DNA of 37,324 nt. Origin: Candidatus Fermentithermobacillaceae bacterium. Its GTDB lineage: Bacteria > Bacillota > Sulfobacillia > Fermentithermobacillales > Fermentithermobacillaceae. The notes under the pieces were generated by a model. It ran no database searches. It was not told where the DNA came from and saw only the letters and a program-made list of their open reading frames with translations. The position numbers and the translations under genes are program-made. Location of the stretch: assembly GCA_012842685.1 (NCBI GenBank), contig DUSI01000025.1, positions 1 to 37,324 of the forward strand. The letters run 5' to 3'. This document shows positions 15,325 to 23,591 of the stretch, piece by piece (position 1 is the stretch's first letter; every line of letters begins with the position of its first letter).

Positions 15325-17068
15325 CGCCACAACCGGGAGCGTAACCGACTATCCCCTGCAAGAGACCGTAAGGCTCGGCTACCTTGGCGGGTCGTGCCTG
15401 GCTTCCCGCCTGTGGCTCGAATCCACGCGGCTCGAGGTCGACCCACTCTCCGCGGCCAACACGCTTGTCATCGCCCCGGGCCTCCTCACTGGTTTTCCCG
15501 TGCCCCATGCCGGACGCACGTCCCTGGCGGCAAAGTCGCCTCTCACGGGGCTCCTCAGCGATTCTTCCGCCGGAGGTTCCTTCGGCGCCAGGCTGAAGGC
15601 CCTGGGAGTGGCCGCCCTGGTCATCAAAGGGGCTTTCGACGAGCCTTCGTACATCGTGATAGACGGTGAAGAACGCGGCGTGAGGCTTGAAAAGGCCGGC
15701 ATCCTGTGGGGACAAGATGTGTTCTTCACCTACGAGGCCCTCAAGGAGCGACACGGCGAAAGGGCAGAAGCCGCCATCATAGGGCCCGCCGGCGAGAACG
15801 GAGTATACTTCGCTTCCGTAGTCTTCTGCGGCGCGCGTCCTGGGTCGGCGAGCAGGACAGGCATGGGGGCGGTCATGGGCTCCAAGAACCTGAAGGCTGT
15901 CTTGGTCAGGGGCGACAGATCTCTTGTCCCCAGAGATCCTAGAGGGCTCGAAGAGGCCGTAGCAGAGTTCCTGGCCCGGACGAGAGAGACGGCCTCGAAA
16001 GGCAATCCGGGGAGCAGGAGCTCTATGCCGCTTCACGCCCTGAGACTTCTCCCCGCGAGGAACTGGCGGGAAGGGACAGATCCGGGCGTCTACGGGCCGC
16101 CCGGCGCCGAAGTCTTGGGGCAAGGAGTTACACTCGAAGCCTTTGGTGCCTTCGGTCCATTGTGCCTGGTGAAAGAACCCCGTTACATCTCCCTAGGCTC
16201 CGAGACGTGCCTGAAGATGGGCCTGGACCTCATCTCGGCCGGGTCAGCCGCCGCTTTCGCCATGGAAGCCTACGAACGGGGTATCATAGGCGATGAGGAC
16301 GCGGGCAGGGCCCTTACCTGGGGTGACGGAGAAGCCGTCCTCTTCATCCTGGACGAGATCGTAAACCAGCAGGGTCTCGGCAGCCTCCTCTCCCGGGGGA
16401 CCCGCGCGGCAGCCGCGAAGTTGGGCCCTCTCGCCGGCGAATTCGCGGTGCACGTGAAAGGGCTCGAAGTCCCGGTCTACGACCCCCGGGTTATCCCGGG
16501 CCTTGCCGTCTTCTACGCAACCGGGAGTCGCGGGGCTTGCCACCTGGACGGGCTGAGCCGGTACATCCTAGCCGGCGAGCACCCGGACGGACGTGCCGGC
16601 GTGGGAGGATTCTTGGAAGCCCAGGACGCCGGGGAGATAGCCGGGATGGCCATAAGAATGCAGGACCTATCCATGGCCCTAGACTCCCTCGGGCTGTACA
16701 AGTCGATCCTCCACGCAGCCGTTTCCACCCGGGAGATAGCCCGCTGGGTAGAGTGCTGCCTCGGCACCCGCTTCGCCGCGGAAGACCTGCATAGAGCCGG
16801 GGAACGGAGCTTTACACTGAGGCGCCTCTGCAACGTCGCCCTAGGCATAACCCGGAAAGACGATTTCCTGCCACCAAGGCTCTTGAGCCATCCCAGGCAT
16901 CCCGCTGAAGGCGGGAGCCTGCCGTACCTCGGCGAAATGCTCCACGAGTACTATGCCTCCCGCGGCTGGGACCAGGAAGGCCTGCCCACGGTAAGGACGC
17001 TGGAGAAGCTGGAACTCACGGGCTATCCCAAGTGGCTGGGGATCAGAACGAAGGTACTCACAGGCTAG
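15284..17068 (+). CDS. Aldehyde:ferredoxin oxidoreductase-family protein lacking all Fe-S cysteines
   Basis: 594 residues. AOR enzymes use a tungsten- or molybdenum-pyranopterin and a [4Fe-4S] cluster to oxidise aldehydes to acids. Family signatures include YLGGSCLASRLW, GPAGENGVYFASVV, SRTGMGAVMGSKNLKAV (about 190-206), NWREG, LDLISAGSAAAFAMEAYERG, VKGLEVPVYDPR and SRGACHL. The cysteine motif normally GCxGCPxxC reads GAFGPLC (288-294), so its positions are A, P and V, and the fourth ligand, normally in LGLCKF, is Y472. About 20 residues between this motif and LDLISAG are also missing. A [4Fe-4S] cluster is therefore unlikely, while pterin-binding sequence remains. The ATG at 15284 has GGAG eight bases upstream and overlaps ftsK by 41 bases. 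Function is unknown; it may be a pterin-binding or cofactor-poor derivative. Confidence 0.85.
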   Translation: MNNQPETGRVVVVDATTGSVTDYPLQETVRLGYLGGSCLASRLWLESTRLEVDPLSAANTLVIAPGLLTGFPVPHAGRTSLAAKSPLTGLLSDSSAGGSFGARLKALGVAALVIKGAFDEPSYIVIDGEERGVRLEKAGILWGQDVFFTYEALKERHGERAEAAIIGPAGENGVYFASVVFCGARPGSASRTGMGAVMGSKNLKAVLVRGDRSLVPRDPRGLEEAVAEFLARTRETASKGNPGSRSSMPLHALRLLPARNWREGTDPGVYGPPGAEVLGQGVTLEAFGAFGPLCLVKEPRYISLGSETCLKMGLDLISAGSAAAFAMEAYERGIIGDEDAGRALTWGDGEAVLFILDEIVNQQGLGSLLSRGTRAAAAKLGPLAGEFAVHVKGLEVPVYDPRVIPGLAVFYATGSRGACHLDGLSRYILAGEHPDGRAGVGGFLEAQDAGEIAGMAIRMQDLSMALDSLGLYKSILHAAVSTREIARWVECCLGTRFAAEDLHRAGERSFTLRRLCNVALGITRKDDFLPPRLLSHPRHPAEGGSLPYLGEMLHEYYASRGWDQEGLPTVRTLEKLELTGYPKWLGIRTKVLTG

Positions 17069-17110
17069 CACACAACGCCTTGAGCTCCGAGGGGCTCCTT
17101 GCGGAGGTGT

Positions 17111-18430
17111 CTACCTTAGTGCTTCGACGAATCCCTTGGGGTTCACCAATCTGCCCTCTACTCCCTCGTAGCCGAAGGTCCACGCCGTCTCTATGAGGGC
17201 CGAGAACAGCTCGTCCGGAGACACGTCCGGGTCCACCTGAAGACCAAGGGCCAGAACGCCCGCCAAGTACGGGGTCGCCCACCCGAGACCGCCGGCTCCG
17301 TAGTAGGTGTAAGAAGATGGTGAGGATATCCCGGCGACAGTCAGGTAGTCTACGGGCACACATAGGGTGTCGAGATCGTACGTTACCATGGCCCACAGGT
17401 ACTCCTGGTACTCGGCTGAGGGATCCAGCGCCGCCAGCTCGATCATGTAGAGGAAGGTGTGGATTGCCTCGACCTCCAGGACGTCGAGGTCCGGGTCAGA
17501 TGTCAGAAGGCGCTTGAGCTCTTCCCTCGCATCTTCGAAGGAGGACGCGCCGGTTTGGACCAGCTTGCCCACGACCTGCTCTTTGGCCCTAACCCAGCTC
17601 CACCGCTCGTAGCTCTCCGGGTCGTCTCGATCCAGATGAGGAGGGCAGCCTGCGCCCGTGAAGACGATCCCGTCCATCCCGGGATAGACCACGATCACGC
17701 CTTGTTCTTCTGCCCGCGCGATCGCCTCGAGCCACTCGGAAGCTCCCGCGCCATAAGTCCCGATGCCATATGAGACCGAGACCACGCGCATTCTCTCCCC
17801 CTCAGGCATCTCTTCGCGCATATCAAGGAGCATATCCATGGCTTTGGTGAGCCACTTGTAGGGCTCAGAGTCGTCGGGGATGGCGAAGTAGTAAAGCGTG
17901 GCTTCAGGCGCGACTCCGTATTCTCCCGCCAGGATGCTTGCCGCCCCCGCGCCCTGGAAATAGGGAGCGTTCATCCTCTCGTCTCCAGGGGCTACCTCGA
18001 TGTACCTGAGGTTCTCCCGGTAGGCTTCGTGGTCTTTGGGGATGGGCTTGTCTATGATGGCCACCGAGACCCCTTCTCCAGTTATGCCCGCTTCGTGAAG
18101 CGCAGAAAGCCCGAGGCCCATGTCCTTGCCCCGTGCGATTATATCTTCAGGCCTGTATCCGGGAGGCATCCTATCGGCGCCCGGCCACTTCGTTTCGGTG
18201 CTGAATGCGTATGTCAGGATCTCGTCTCCGACCGTGGAGAAATCCATCTCCGTGAGGTCCATGCCGGAAAAGTCGCTGTACCGGAACGACCTCACGATGG
18301 CCTCTGGGATGTCTCCCAAGTCCCCCTGAGCCCGCCGCGAGAGGGAATCGTGGATCACGTAGTAGAAGGCGCTGGCCACAGTACCCAGCACCATGAGGGA
18401 AACGAGTAGCACCACCGCCGCTTTTTTCAC
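17111..18430 (-). CDS. Membrane-anchored subtilisin-fold (S8-like) protein, predicted catalytically dead
   Basis: 439 residues. Residues 1-25 form a signal anchor (KKAAVVLLVSLMVLGTVASAF), so the body lies outside the membrane. Subtilase landmarks are recognisable: VSVAIIDKPI with D127, GVAPEATLYYFAI, RVVSVSYG, GVIVVYPGMDG and GLGWATPYLAGVLAL. However the HGTxVA histidine position is Q159, the oxyanion Asn position is M252, and the GTSxATP serine position is G383. With His, Ser and Asn all gone, hydrolysis by the usual mechanism is not expected. An insertion of about 110 residues (255-365) separates the last two motifs. It could act as a peptide-binding or scaffold protein. The start is GTG with GGGGAGAG six bases upstream. 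It converges on the AOR-like gene and diverges from tldD. Confidence 0.75.
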   Translation of the reverse strand: MKKAAVVLLVSLMVLGTVASAFYYVIHDSLSRRAQGDLGDIPEAIVRSFRYSDFSGMDLTEMDFSTVGDEILTYAFSTETKWPGADRMPPGYRPEDIIARGKDMGLGLSALHEAGITGEGVSVAIIDKPIPKDHEAYRENLRYIEVAPGDERMNAPYFQGAGAASILAGEYGVAPEATLYYFAIPDDSEPYKWLTKAMDMLLDMREEMPEGERMRVVSVSYGIGTYGAGASEWLEAIARAEEQGVIVVYPGMDGIVFTGAGCPPHLDRDDPESYERWSWVRAKEQVVGKLVQTGASSFEDAREELKRLLTSDPDLDVLEVEAIHTFLYMIELAALDPSAEYQEYLWAMVTYDLDTLCVPVDYLTVAGISSPSSYTYYGAGGLGWATPYLAGVLALGLQVDPDVSPDELFSALIETAWTFGYEGVEGRLVNPKGFVEALR

Positions 18431-18485
18431 AAATATCTCTCCCCGCTCAAAGCTTTCCCGGAGGCTTTCTTGCGTATATGCTGCG

Positions 18486-18514
18486 TCGAAGCGTATCTAC
18501 CATGCCAGTATAGC
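18486..18514 (+). promoter_or_regulatory. Weak candidate promoter for tldD-tldE
   Basis: TCGAAG (18486-18491), 17 bases, then TATAGC (18509-18514), on the plus strand in the 165-base divergent gap. The -35 matches poorly; spacing and position are right. Confidence 0.27.
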
Positions 18515-18515
18515 A
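18507..18515 (-). promoter_or_regulatory. Extended -10 promoter candidate for the subtilase-like gene
   Basis: On the minus strand TGCTATACT is an extended -10 element (TGn plus TATACT); no good -35 is present, as often for this class. It gives a leader of about 70 bases. It overlaps the candidate -10 of the divergent tldD promoter. Confidence 0.4.
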
Positions 18516-18595
18516 GAAGCGGTAGGTATGCGGCATGCACCCGTAGAATTGGTGCCGGACGGCTGTGGAAACAGGAAGGGAGGAAAGAAGGCGCC

Positions 18596-19981
18596 ATGAC
18601 ATCCATGAAGGATCTCTTACGGCGGGCGCTCAAGCGTTCTACCGCCGAGTACTGCGAGATCCGGGTCGAAGAGACGGAAGAGGTCAGGATCCAGTTCCGG
18701 GGAAAAGACATAGACCAGGTCTCCGAGACCATAGCGGTGGGCGGAAATGTCCGGGCGCTTCATAGCGGGGGCTGGGGGTTCGTCTCCTTCACCCGCCTAG
18801 ATGACCTCGAGCGCAAAGTCGACGAGGCGTGCGCTCAAGCCCGGATCCTTGGGGAGAGGCTTAAGAAGGAGATAAAGCTCTACCCCGTGGACCCCGTGGA
18901 AGACGAAGTCCCGGGGACGTTTGTGACGCCCGCGTTCAAGGTTCCGCTGGCCGAGAAAGTGGGGCTTCTCACAAGGTACAATGAGCTGGTCCTCGCGCAG
19001 CCCGAGATCACGTCTTCGTTCATCAGGTACTTCGACAGGCATACCCACCTCTACTTCGCAAGCTCCGAAGGAACGTACATCTACCAAGAAAAGATGGACT
19101 TGGGCGGCCACATCGCGGCGATAGCCACCAAAGGGAACCTCACGACCCAGGAGTCGGTGAGGTTCGGGTCGAGCACAAACTACGATGTAGCGCTGGGGCG
19201 GGAGGATGAGATTATAGGCGCCGCAAAGGCCGCACGGGACTTGCTCTACGCCCCCGTCATAAAGGCCGACGAGTACACCGTTATCCTGGCTCCGGACATG
19301 GCGGGACTGTTCGTCCACGAAGCTTTCGGCCACCTGTCGGAAGCAGATTCCCTCGATGAAAACGAACGCCTGAAGGAACTGCTCAAGATAGGGACCGAGT
19401 ATGGCCCCAACGACCTCGACATCTTCGACAGCGGCATAGAAGGGGGAAACCGGGGCGATGCCAAGTACGACGACGAAGGCGTGCCCATGCAGAAAACTTA
19501 CCTCATCAAGGGTGGAGTCGTAGTCGGACACCTTCACAACAGGGAGAGCGCCTGGAAAATGGGAGAAAAGCCCACCGGAAACGCCCGCGCCATAAACTAC
19601 AGGTTCCCCCCGATCGTCCGCATGAGGACGACGTGTATAGCGCCTGGTAAACACACGCTGGAAGAGATGCTTAAAGATATCCGCCTTGGAGTATACGTGG
19701 CGGGTGGCTACGGCGGCGAGACAAACGGCGAGATGTTCACTTTCACCGCTTCCAGGTGCAACATGATAAGAAACGGCTCCATCGCAGAGCCGGTCAGAGA
19801 TGTGACCCTCACAGGCAACGTTTTCACGACCCTCAGGAACATCGACATGATAGGGAACGACTTCAGCATCAAGAACACCGCGGGAGGGTGCGGTAAAGGC
19901 GGCCAAAGCCCGCTCCCCACTGCCGACGGAGCTCCTCACATCAGGGTGCAGAGGGTAGTCGTGGGAGGTGAGAAGAAATGA
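18596..19981 (+). CDS. tldD: TldD-type metalloprotease subunit
   Basis: 461 residues. TldD is the zinc-bearing subunit of the TldD/TldE protease, which breaks down small or unfolded peptides and in E. coli matures microcin B17 and degrades the antitoxin CcdA. The zinc motif HExxxH is at H241-EAFG-H246 (FVHEAFGHLSEAD), and the later SRCNMIRNGSIAEPV block carries the expected metal-binding cysteine. The beta-barrel N-terminal domain (1-200) is complete. The ATG at 18596 is chosen because a GGGAGGAAAGAAGG purine stretch ends four bases before it; the longer in-frame extension has no ribosome site. The stop codon overlaps the tldE start (ATGA), so the pair is translationally coupled. Confidence 0.95.
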   Translation: MTSMKDLLRRALKRSTAEYCEIRVEETEEVRIQFRGKDIDQVSETIAVGGNVRALHSGGWGFVSFTRLDDLERKVDEACAQARILGERLKKEIKLYPVDPVEDEVPGTFVTPAFKVPLAEKVGLLTRYNELVLAQPEITSSFIRYFDRHTHLYFASSEGTYIYQEKMDLGGHIAAIATKGNLTTQESVRFGSSTNYDVALGREDEIIGAAKAARDLLYAPVIKADEYTVILAPDMAGLFVHEAFGHLSEADSLDENERLKELLKIGTEYGPNDLDIFDSGIEGGNRGDAKYDDEGVPMQKTYLIKGGVVVGHLHNRESAWKMGEKPTGNARAINYRFPPIVRMRTTCIAPGKHTLEEMLKDIRLGVYVAGGYGGETNGEMFTFTASRCNMIRNGSIAEPVRDVTLTGNVFTTLRNIDMIGNDFSIKNTAGGCGKGGQSPLPTADGAPHIRVQRVVVGGEKK

Positions 19982-21267
19982 TGGGCGAAGCCCTGAAATA
20001 CGCCCGGGAAGCCGGAGCGAGCGCCACCTTGAACTTCCGGGAATCAAAGAAGGTTGAGATCAATTTCGAGTTCAACCGCCTAAAGGGCATACAAAACACG
20101 GAAAGCCTGCACATTACGGCTCAGGCGATACGGAACGGCAGGCTCGGAATCGCCACCTCAAGCCGCGCAGGCGGAGAAAAAGAGGTCATGGAGAGGGCGA
20201 TACGCTTGTCAGAGTATGGCGCTCCCGTGAGTTACTCGTTCCCCGAGCCGGAACCCTCTTCGCGGCCCGATGTCTACTCGGAAGAGGTAGCCTCTCTGGA
20301 CCTCATGGAGATGCTTCGGGTCGGCGAAGACCTGACGGCGTTCCTAAGGTCTCTCCACCCCGACGTAAACGGCTCGGTAACGGTGGCCAAGACGGTCTTC
20401 CGGGAAGGGATCGCCAACACGAACGGCCTGGATGCTTCGTGGGACAGGACGGTCCTCAGCGTCGTCGCCATCGCCAGCCTAGTGGATGGGCAGAACCTCG
20501 TGGACCTCTGGGATTACCACGTCTCAACCAGAGTGGACTGGGATATCGAAGCCCTAAAAGAGGGGATCCGGTCCCGCTTCGACCTTGCCAGGAAGAACGT
20601 GCCGGTAGAAACGGACGCGTACCCGGTTCTGTTTACCCCGGATGCTTTCCAAGCGCTCATCTCCCCCATCCTGGCCTGCCTGGACGGGAGGGCCGTGACT
20701 CTCGGCGTAAGTCCGTTCTCCAGACGTCTGGAGGAGCAGCTTTTCTCCCCCCTCCTCTCGGTCATCGAGGACGGGCTTCTGGCGGGTGGCCTTGGGAGCC
20801 GCATGTATGACGCCCAGGGAGTGCGGGCGAGGCGCAATCTCCTCATTGAAAAAGGCGTCCTGCGCGAATACCTCCTTGACCTCGAGACGGCCCACAAGCT
20901 TGGCAGGAAACCCATCGGAACGGGCGGCGTCGGCGGCATAGATCCCGCCAACATCATCGTGCCCGGCGGGACCGACTCCAAAGACAGCCTGCTTTCGGGC
21001 ATGAAGAGGGGAATAGTCATAGAGAACACGATGGGGGCATGGGCCGGGAACCCCTATTCAGGCCAGGTGAGCGGCAATATAGCCATGGGCTTCCTCGTGG
21101 AAGACGGAAAGCTCGCAGGCCGCGTCAAAGACTGCATGTTCTCGGTGAACGTCTTCACGCACCTAAGGGACCATCTGGTCGCTCTGAGCCGGGAGACCAA
21201 GAACGTCGGGCCAACGCTGCCTTATGCGCTGGTAGATAACGTCTCCATAGCAGCCAAGCGAACGTAG
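19978..21267 (+). CDS. tldE: TldE/PmbA-type protease partner subunit
   Basis: 429 residues. This is the non-zinc homologue that forms the heterodimer with TldD. It has no HExxxH where TldD has one; the corresponding stretch reads VLFTPDAFQALISPIL. Shared family blocks include RLKGIQNTES near the N-terminus, SRMYDAQGVRARR, KPIGTGGVGGIDPANIIVPGG and VIENTMGAWAGNPYSGQVSGN. Translation starts inside the tldD stop (ATGA overlap), preceded by GGGAGGTGAGAAGAA; a second ATG one codon on is equally possible. A strong terminator follows, closing a two-gene operon. Confidence 0.95.
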   Translation: MMGEALKYAREAGASATLNFRESKKVEINFEFNRLKGIQNTESLHITAQAIRNGRLGIATSSRAGGEKEVMERAIRLSEYGAPVSYSFPEPEPSSRPDVYSEEVASLDLMEMLRVGEDLTAFLRSLHPDVNGSVTVAKTVFREGIANTNGLDASWDRTVLSVVAIASLVDGQNLVDLWDYHVSTRVDWDIEALKEGIRSRFDLARKNVPVETDAYPVLFTPDAFQALISPILACLDGRAVTLGVSPFSRRLEEQLFSPLLSVIEDGLLAGGLGSRMYDAQGVRARRNLLIEKGVLREYLLDLETAHKLGRKPIGTGGVGGIDPANIIVPGGTDSKDSLLSGMKRGIVIENTMGAWAGNPYSGQVSGNIAMGFLVEDGKLAGRVKDCMFSVNVFTHLRDHLVALSRETKNVGPTLPYALVDNVSIAAKRT

Positions 21268-21302
21268 GGAAACCGCCGGTCAAGGGAGGCCACTTGCGAA
21301 AG

Positions 21303-21350
21303 AGGGCGCGCGCCGCGTGAGACTCTGAGGCGCGCGCCCTACGTTTTCCT
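21303..21350 (+). terminator. Strong intrinsic terminator after tldD-tldE
   Basis: AGGGCGCGCGCC and GGCGCGCGCCCT form a perfect 12-bp GC-rich stem, followed by ACGTTTTCC. It lies between convergent tldE and the gamma-glutamyltransferase gene; the T run is only on the plus strand. Confidence 0.88.
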
Positions 21351-21369
21351 AACTGACCCACCGCGGGTG

Positions 21370-22989
21370 CTAGTAACCCAGGGCGAGACCTCCGACCCGC
21401 CTGTCTGAACCACCTATCAAAGCCCCGGTCTCGAAGTCTCTCATGATAATCTGGGCCCCGCCTCCGCCGGCCCAAGGACCGACGGTCTTAACCGCATGAC
21501 CCATGGCCGCAAGGCGCCTTACGGTCTCCTCTGGGAACCGGGACTCCAGGCTTAGTTCGTAGGGTTTCCCGAGGCTTATGACGTCGGTCCCGGGGGATGA
21601 AGTCCACCGCGGGAAATCACAGGCATCTTGAGGCCCCATCCCGTGGTCCAACATGAGGCTGAGCATCTGCATGTTCCACTGGGGCTGGCCGTCTCCTCCC
21701 GGAGTTCCGCCCACGATGAAGGGAACCCCATCCCTGAGGACCATGTAGCAGTTCAAAGTGTGCATGGGGCGCTTCCCGGGAGCGAGGCAGTTGGGGTGGC
21801 CCGGCTCAAGCACGAAGGACCTACCTGCCCTGTTGTTGAGGAGTACACCTGTCCCCGGCACCATGACGCCCGAACCGAAGGCGAAGGCGTTGCTGTGGAT
21901 GAAGGAACAGCAGTTACCTTCCGCATCCCAGGCGACAAATGAGGTCGTGTCTCCGCCCCGGAGGTCGCCGGAGCCCGCTGAAGCCCTTTCCCGGTCGATG
22001 GTCGCAGAAACCCTCCTAGCATACTCTTTGGAAATGAACTCCCCAACATCAAACCCGGTGACCGCCGGGTCACCCGCATGGGCATTTCTGTCGGCGAAAG
22101 CTATCTTCTTGGCCTCAACCATGAAATGTATGGCCTCGGGGCTTGATGGACAGAGGGAGGACATGTCTATCGTCTCCAGGATATTGAGCTCTTCCAGGAC
22201 GATGAAGCCCTGGGAGACCGGAGCCGTCTCGAGCACGGTATATCCCCTATAGGACGTCTCGATCGGTCTATAGAAGTCCTGCGGGTTCCGGAAGTGACGC
22301 CTGAACTCCTCTCCCGTGAAGGTGCCGCCCATCTTCTCGTTCAGCTCGTAGAACTTCTCGGCGAAGGGCCCCTCGTAGAAATAGGCGGCCCCTCCCTCGC
22401 CGAACTCTCTGAGGGTTCTTGCCATGTCTTCCTGCCTGAGCAGCGTCCCGGGCTTCGGAGGTTCTCCTCCCGGTAGAAACACCCTGGCAGATTCCTCGAA
22501 CTTTGAAAGCTTTGCCTTCTCCGCGGCGATCGCCCTGGAGAAAGCCGCCGAGACCACGAAGCCCCGCTCGGCTATCTTGGCCCCCGCTTCGAAGCACCTA
22601 CGCAAGCCAAACGTACCGAACCTCCGGGCCGCCATCTCGAAAACGAGAGGGGCGCCAGGGACGGCCACGGAAAAGATGCCGTCTTGAGGCAGGATCGGCC
22701 CCTTGCCGGCGAAAAACTCGACCGTCGAGCCATCGCCGGGGCTACCGCTCCCATTTAGGGCCGTCACGATCTTCGACCGGGCATCGTAATAGATGAAAAA
22801 CGCATCGCCGCCCAGCCCGCACATGTGAGGCAGCACAACCGAAGTCACCGCCGCCATGGCGAGACAGGCGTCCATGGCGTTGCCGCCCTCTCTAAGCGTA
22901 TCGACGCCCGCCAGGGCCGCAAGCGGGTGCGCAGCGGCCACCATCCCATTCTCCGCTACTTGCGCTTTGGCGTACCACTTCTCAGGCAT
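21370..22989 (-). CDS. Gamma-glutamyltransferase-family N-terminal-nucleophile hydrolase, no signal peptide
   Basis: 539 residues. GGTs cleave gamma-glutamyl bonds (for example in glutathione or poly-gamma-glutamate) and mature by self-cleavage before a threonine. The predicted nucleophile is T348 in GGDTTSF, giving large and small subunits. N-terminal MVAAAHPLAALAGVDTLREGGNAMDA and CGLGGDAFFIYYD are typical, as is GSGVMVPGTGVLLNNR in the small subunit and GGTPGGDGQPQ near the binding pocket. There is no signal peptide from the chosen start, so the enzyme is probably cytoplasmic, like YwrD-type members. The ATG at 22989 has GGGAGG seven bases upstream; the much longer in-frame extension overlaps the upstream regulator gene. 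Only 28 bases separate the two, so they are probably co-transcribed. Confidence 0.92.
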   Translation of the reverse strand: MPEKWYAKAQVAENGMVAAAHPLAALAGVDTLREGGNAMDACLAMAAVTSVVLPHMCGLGGDAFFIYYDARSKIVTALNGSGSPGDGSTVEFFAGKGPILPQDGIFSVAVPGAPLVFEMAARRFGTFGLRRCFEAGAKIAERGFVVSAAFSRAIAAEKAKLSKFEESARVFLPGGEPPKPGTLLRQEDMARTLREFGEGGAAYFYEGPFAEKFYELNEKMGGTFTGEEFRRHFRNPQDFYRPIETSYRGYTVLETAPVSQGFIVLEELNILETIDMSSLCPSSPEAIHFMVEAKKIAFADRNAHAGDPAVTGFDVGEFISKEYARRVSATIDRERASAGSGDLRGGDTTSFVAWDAEGNCCSFIHSNAFAFGSGVMVPGTGVLLNNRAGRSFVLEPGHPNCLAPGKRPMHTLNCYMVLRDGVPFIVGGTPGGDGQPQWNMQMLSLMLDHGMGPQDACDFPRWTSSPGTDVISLGKPYELSLESRFPEETVRRLAAMGHAVKTVGPWAGGGGAQIIMRDFETGALIGGSDRRVGGLALGY

Positions 22990-23017
22990 TCCGAGCCCTC
23001 CCGGTTTCAAGGTGCGT

Positions 23018-23446
23018 CTATTCCTTCCCCGAAAACCCTTTGTCATACTTACGCCGGGCTTCCACCCATGCAGCGACGATGGCTTCAAGGTCCTCCGGAG
23101 AGAGGTCCTTCTCCCGCATGCCCCTCGCAAGCCTTATGTAGGGCCACCCGCGCTCGGCCTCTTCCTTTACAAACCCATACAAGTCCCTGGGTAGGCTGTA
23201 TACCCACTCCGGTATCTTGGGCGGGGCATCGGGGAGCGGCCTGTGGCCTGCTTCCTGCATGAGGACTTCATAGGGGATATCCAGGGCAGAAGCCAGGGCA
23301 AGGAGCACCTTCGGAGACGGGCTTTTCCTCTCACCCGACTCTATCCTGGATATCTCGCTGTTGCTGAGACCGGAGACAGCGGCCAGCTGGCGCTGGCTCA
23401 TGCCCAGTTCGATCCTTCTTCTCTTGACCATTTCGGCGATCGTCAT
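23018..23446 (-). CDS. XRE-family transcriptional regulator, probably leaderless mRNA
   Basis: 142 residues. Residues about 4-62 form a Cro/CI-type helix-turn-helix (MVKRRRIELGMSQRQLAAVSG, LSNSEISRIESGERKSP), and the C-terminal half is a helical extension (PRDLYGFVKEEAERGW, SPEDLEAIVAAWVEARRKY) without a known sensor domain. The ATG at 23446 starts exactly where the HTH begins; the longer in-frame ORF would run through the promoter. No ribosome site precedes this ATG, while a -10 element ends seven bases before it, so the transcript probably starts at the A of ATG. It sits 28 bases upstream of the gamma-glutamyltransferase gene and probably controls that operon and itself through the nearby palindromes (inference). 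Confidence 0.88.
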   Translation of the reverse strand: MTIAEMVKRRRIELGMSQRQLAAVSGLSNSEISRIESGERKSPSPKVLLALASALDIPYEVLMQEAGHRPLPDAPPKIPEWVYSLPRDLYGFVKEEAERGWPYIRLARGMREKDLSPEDLEAIVAAWVEARRKYDKGFSGKE

Positions 23447-23452
23447 GTAACC

Positions 23453-23481
23453 AGTGTATACCTGAAGTTGACATACGGCAA
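23453..23481 (-). promoter_or_regulatory. Promoter of the XRE-GGT operon (leaderless)
   Basis: On the minus strand TTGCCG (23476-23481), 17 bases, then TACACT (23453-23458). The expected start, seven bases downstream, coincides with the first base of the ATG of the XRE gene. Confidence 0.5.
23468..23481. promoter_or_regulatory. Imperfect dyad over the XRE promoter -35, candidate operator
   Basis: TTGACATACGGCAA has dyad form TTGnCnTAnGnCAA with 10 of 14 positions symmetric. It covers the -35 element of the minus-strand promoter, a natural place for autorepression. Confidence 0.4.
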
Positions 23482-23562
23482 CACATCTTTTCCGGAACGT
23501 TGCTCCCGGACGTCTTGATATCCAACCGGCTGCGGTCAAAGCGCGTTGTCGAACGATTGTGG

Positions 23563-23572
23563 TTGACGTCAA
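23563..23572. promoter_or_regulatory. Perfect palindrome over the divergent -35, candidate operator
   Basis: TTGACGTCAA is a perfect 10-bp palindrome and contains the -35 hexamer of the plus-strand promoter. It shares the half-site TTGAC with the dyad at 23468-23481. A further inverted pair, CGTTGT (from about 23544) and ACAACG (23573-23578), flanks it. Confidence 0.45.
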
Positions 23573-23591
23573 ACAACGTCATTTCTATACT
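23563..23591 (+). promoter_or_regulatory. Sigma-A promoter for the small XRE gene
   Basis: TTGACG (23563-23568), exactly 17 bases, then TATACT (23586-23591): near-consensus on both hexamers. The predicted leader is about 29 bases and contains GGAGG eight bases before the ATG at 23627. Confidence 0.75.
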
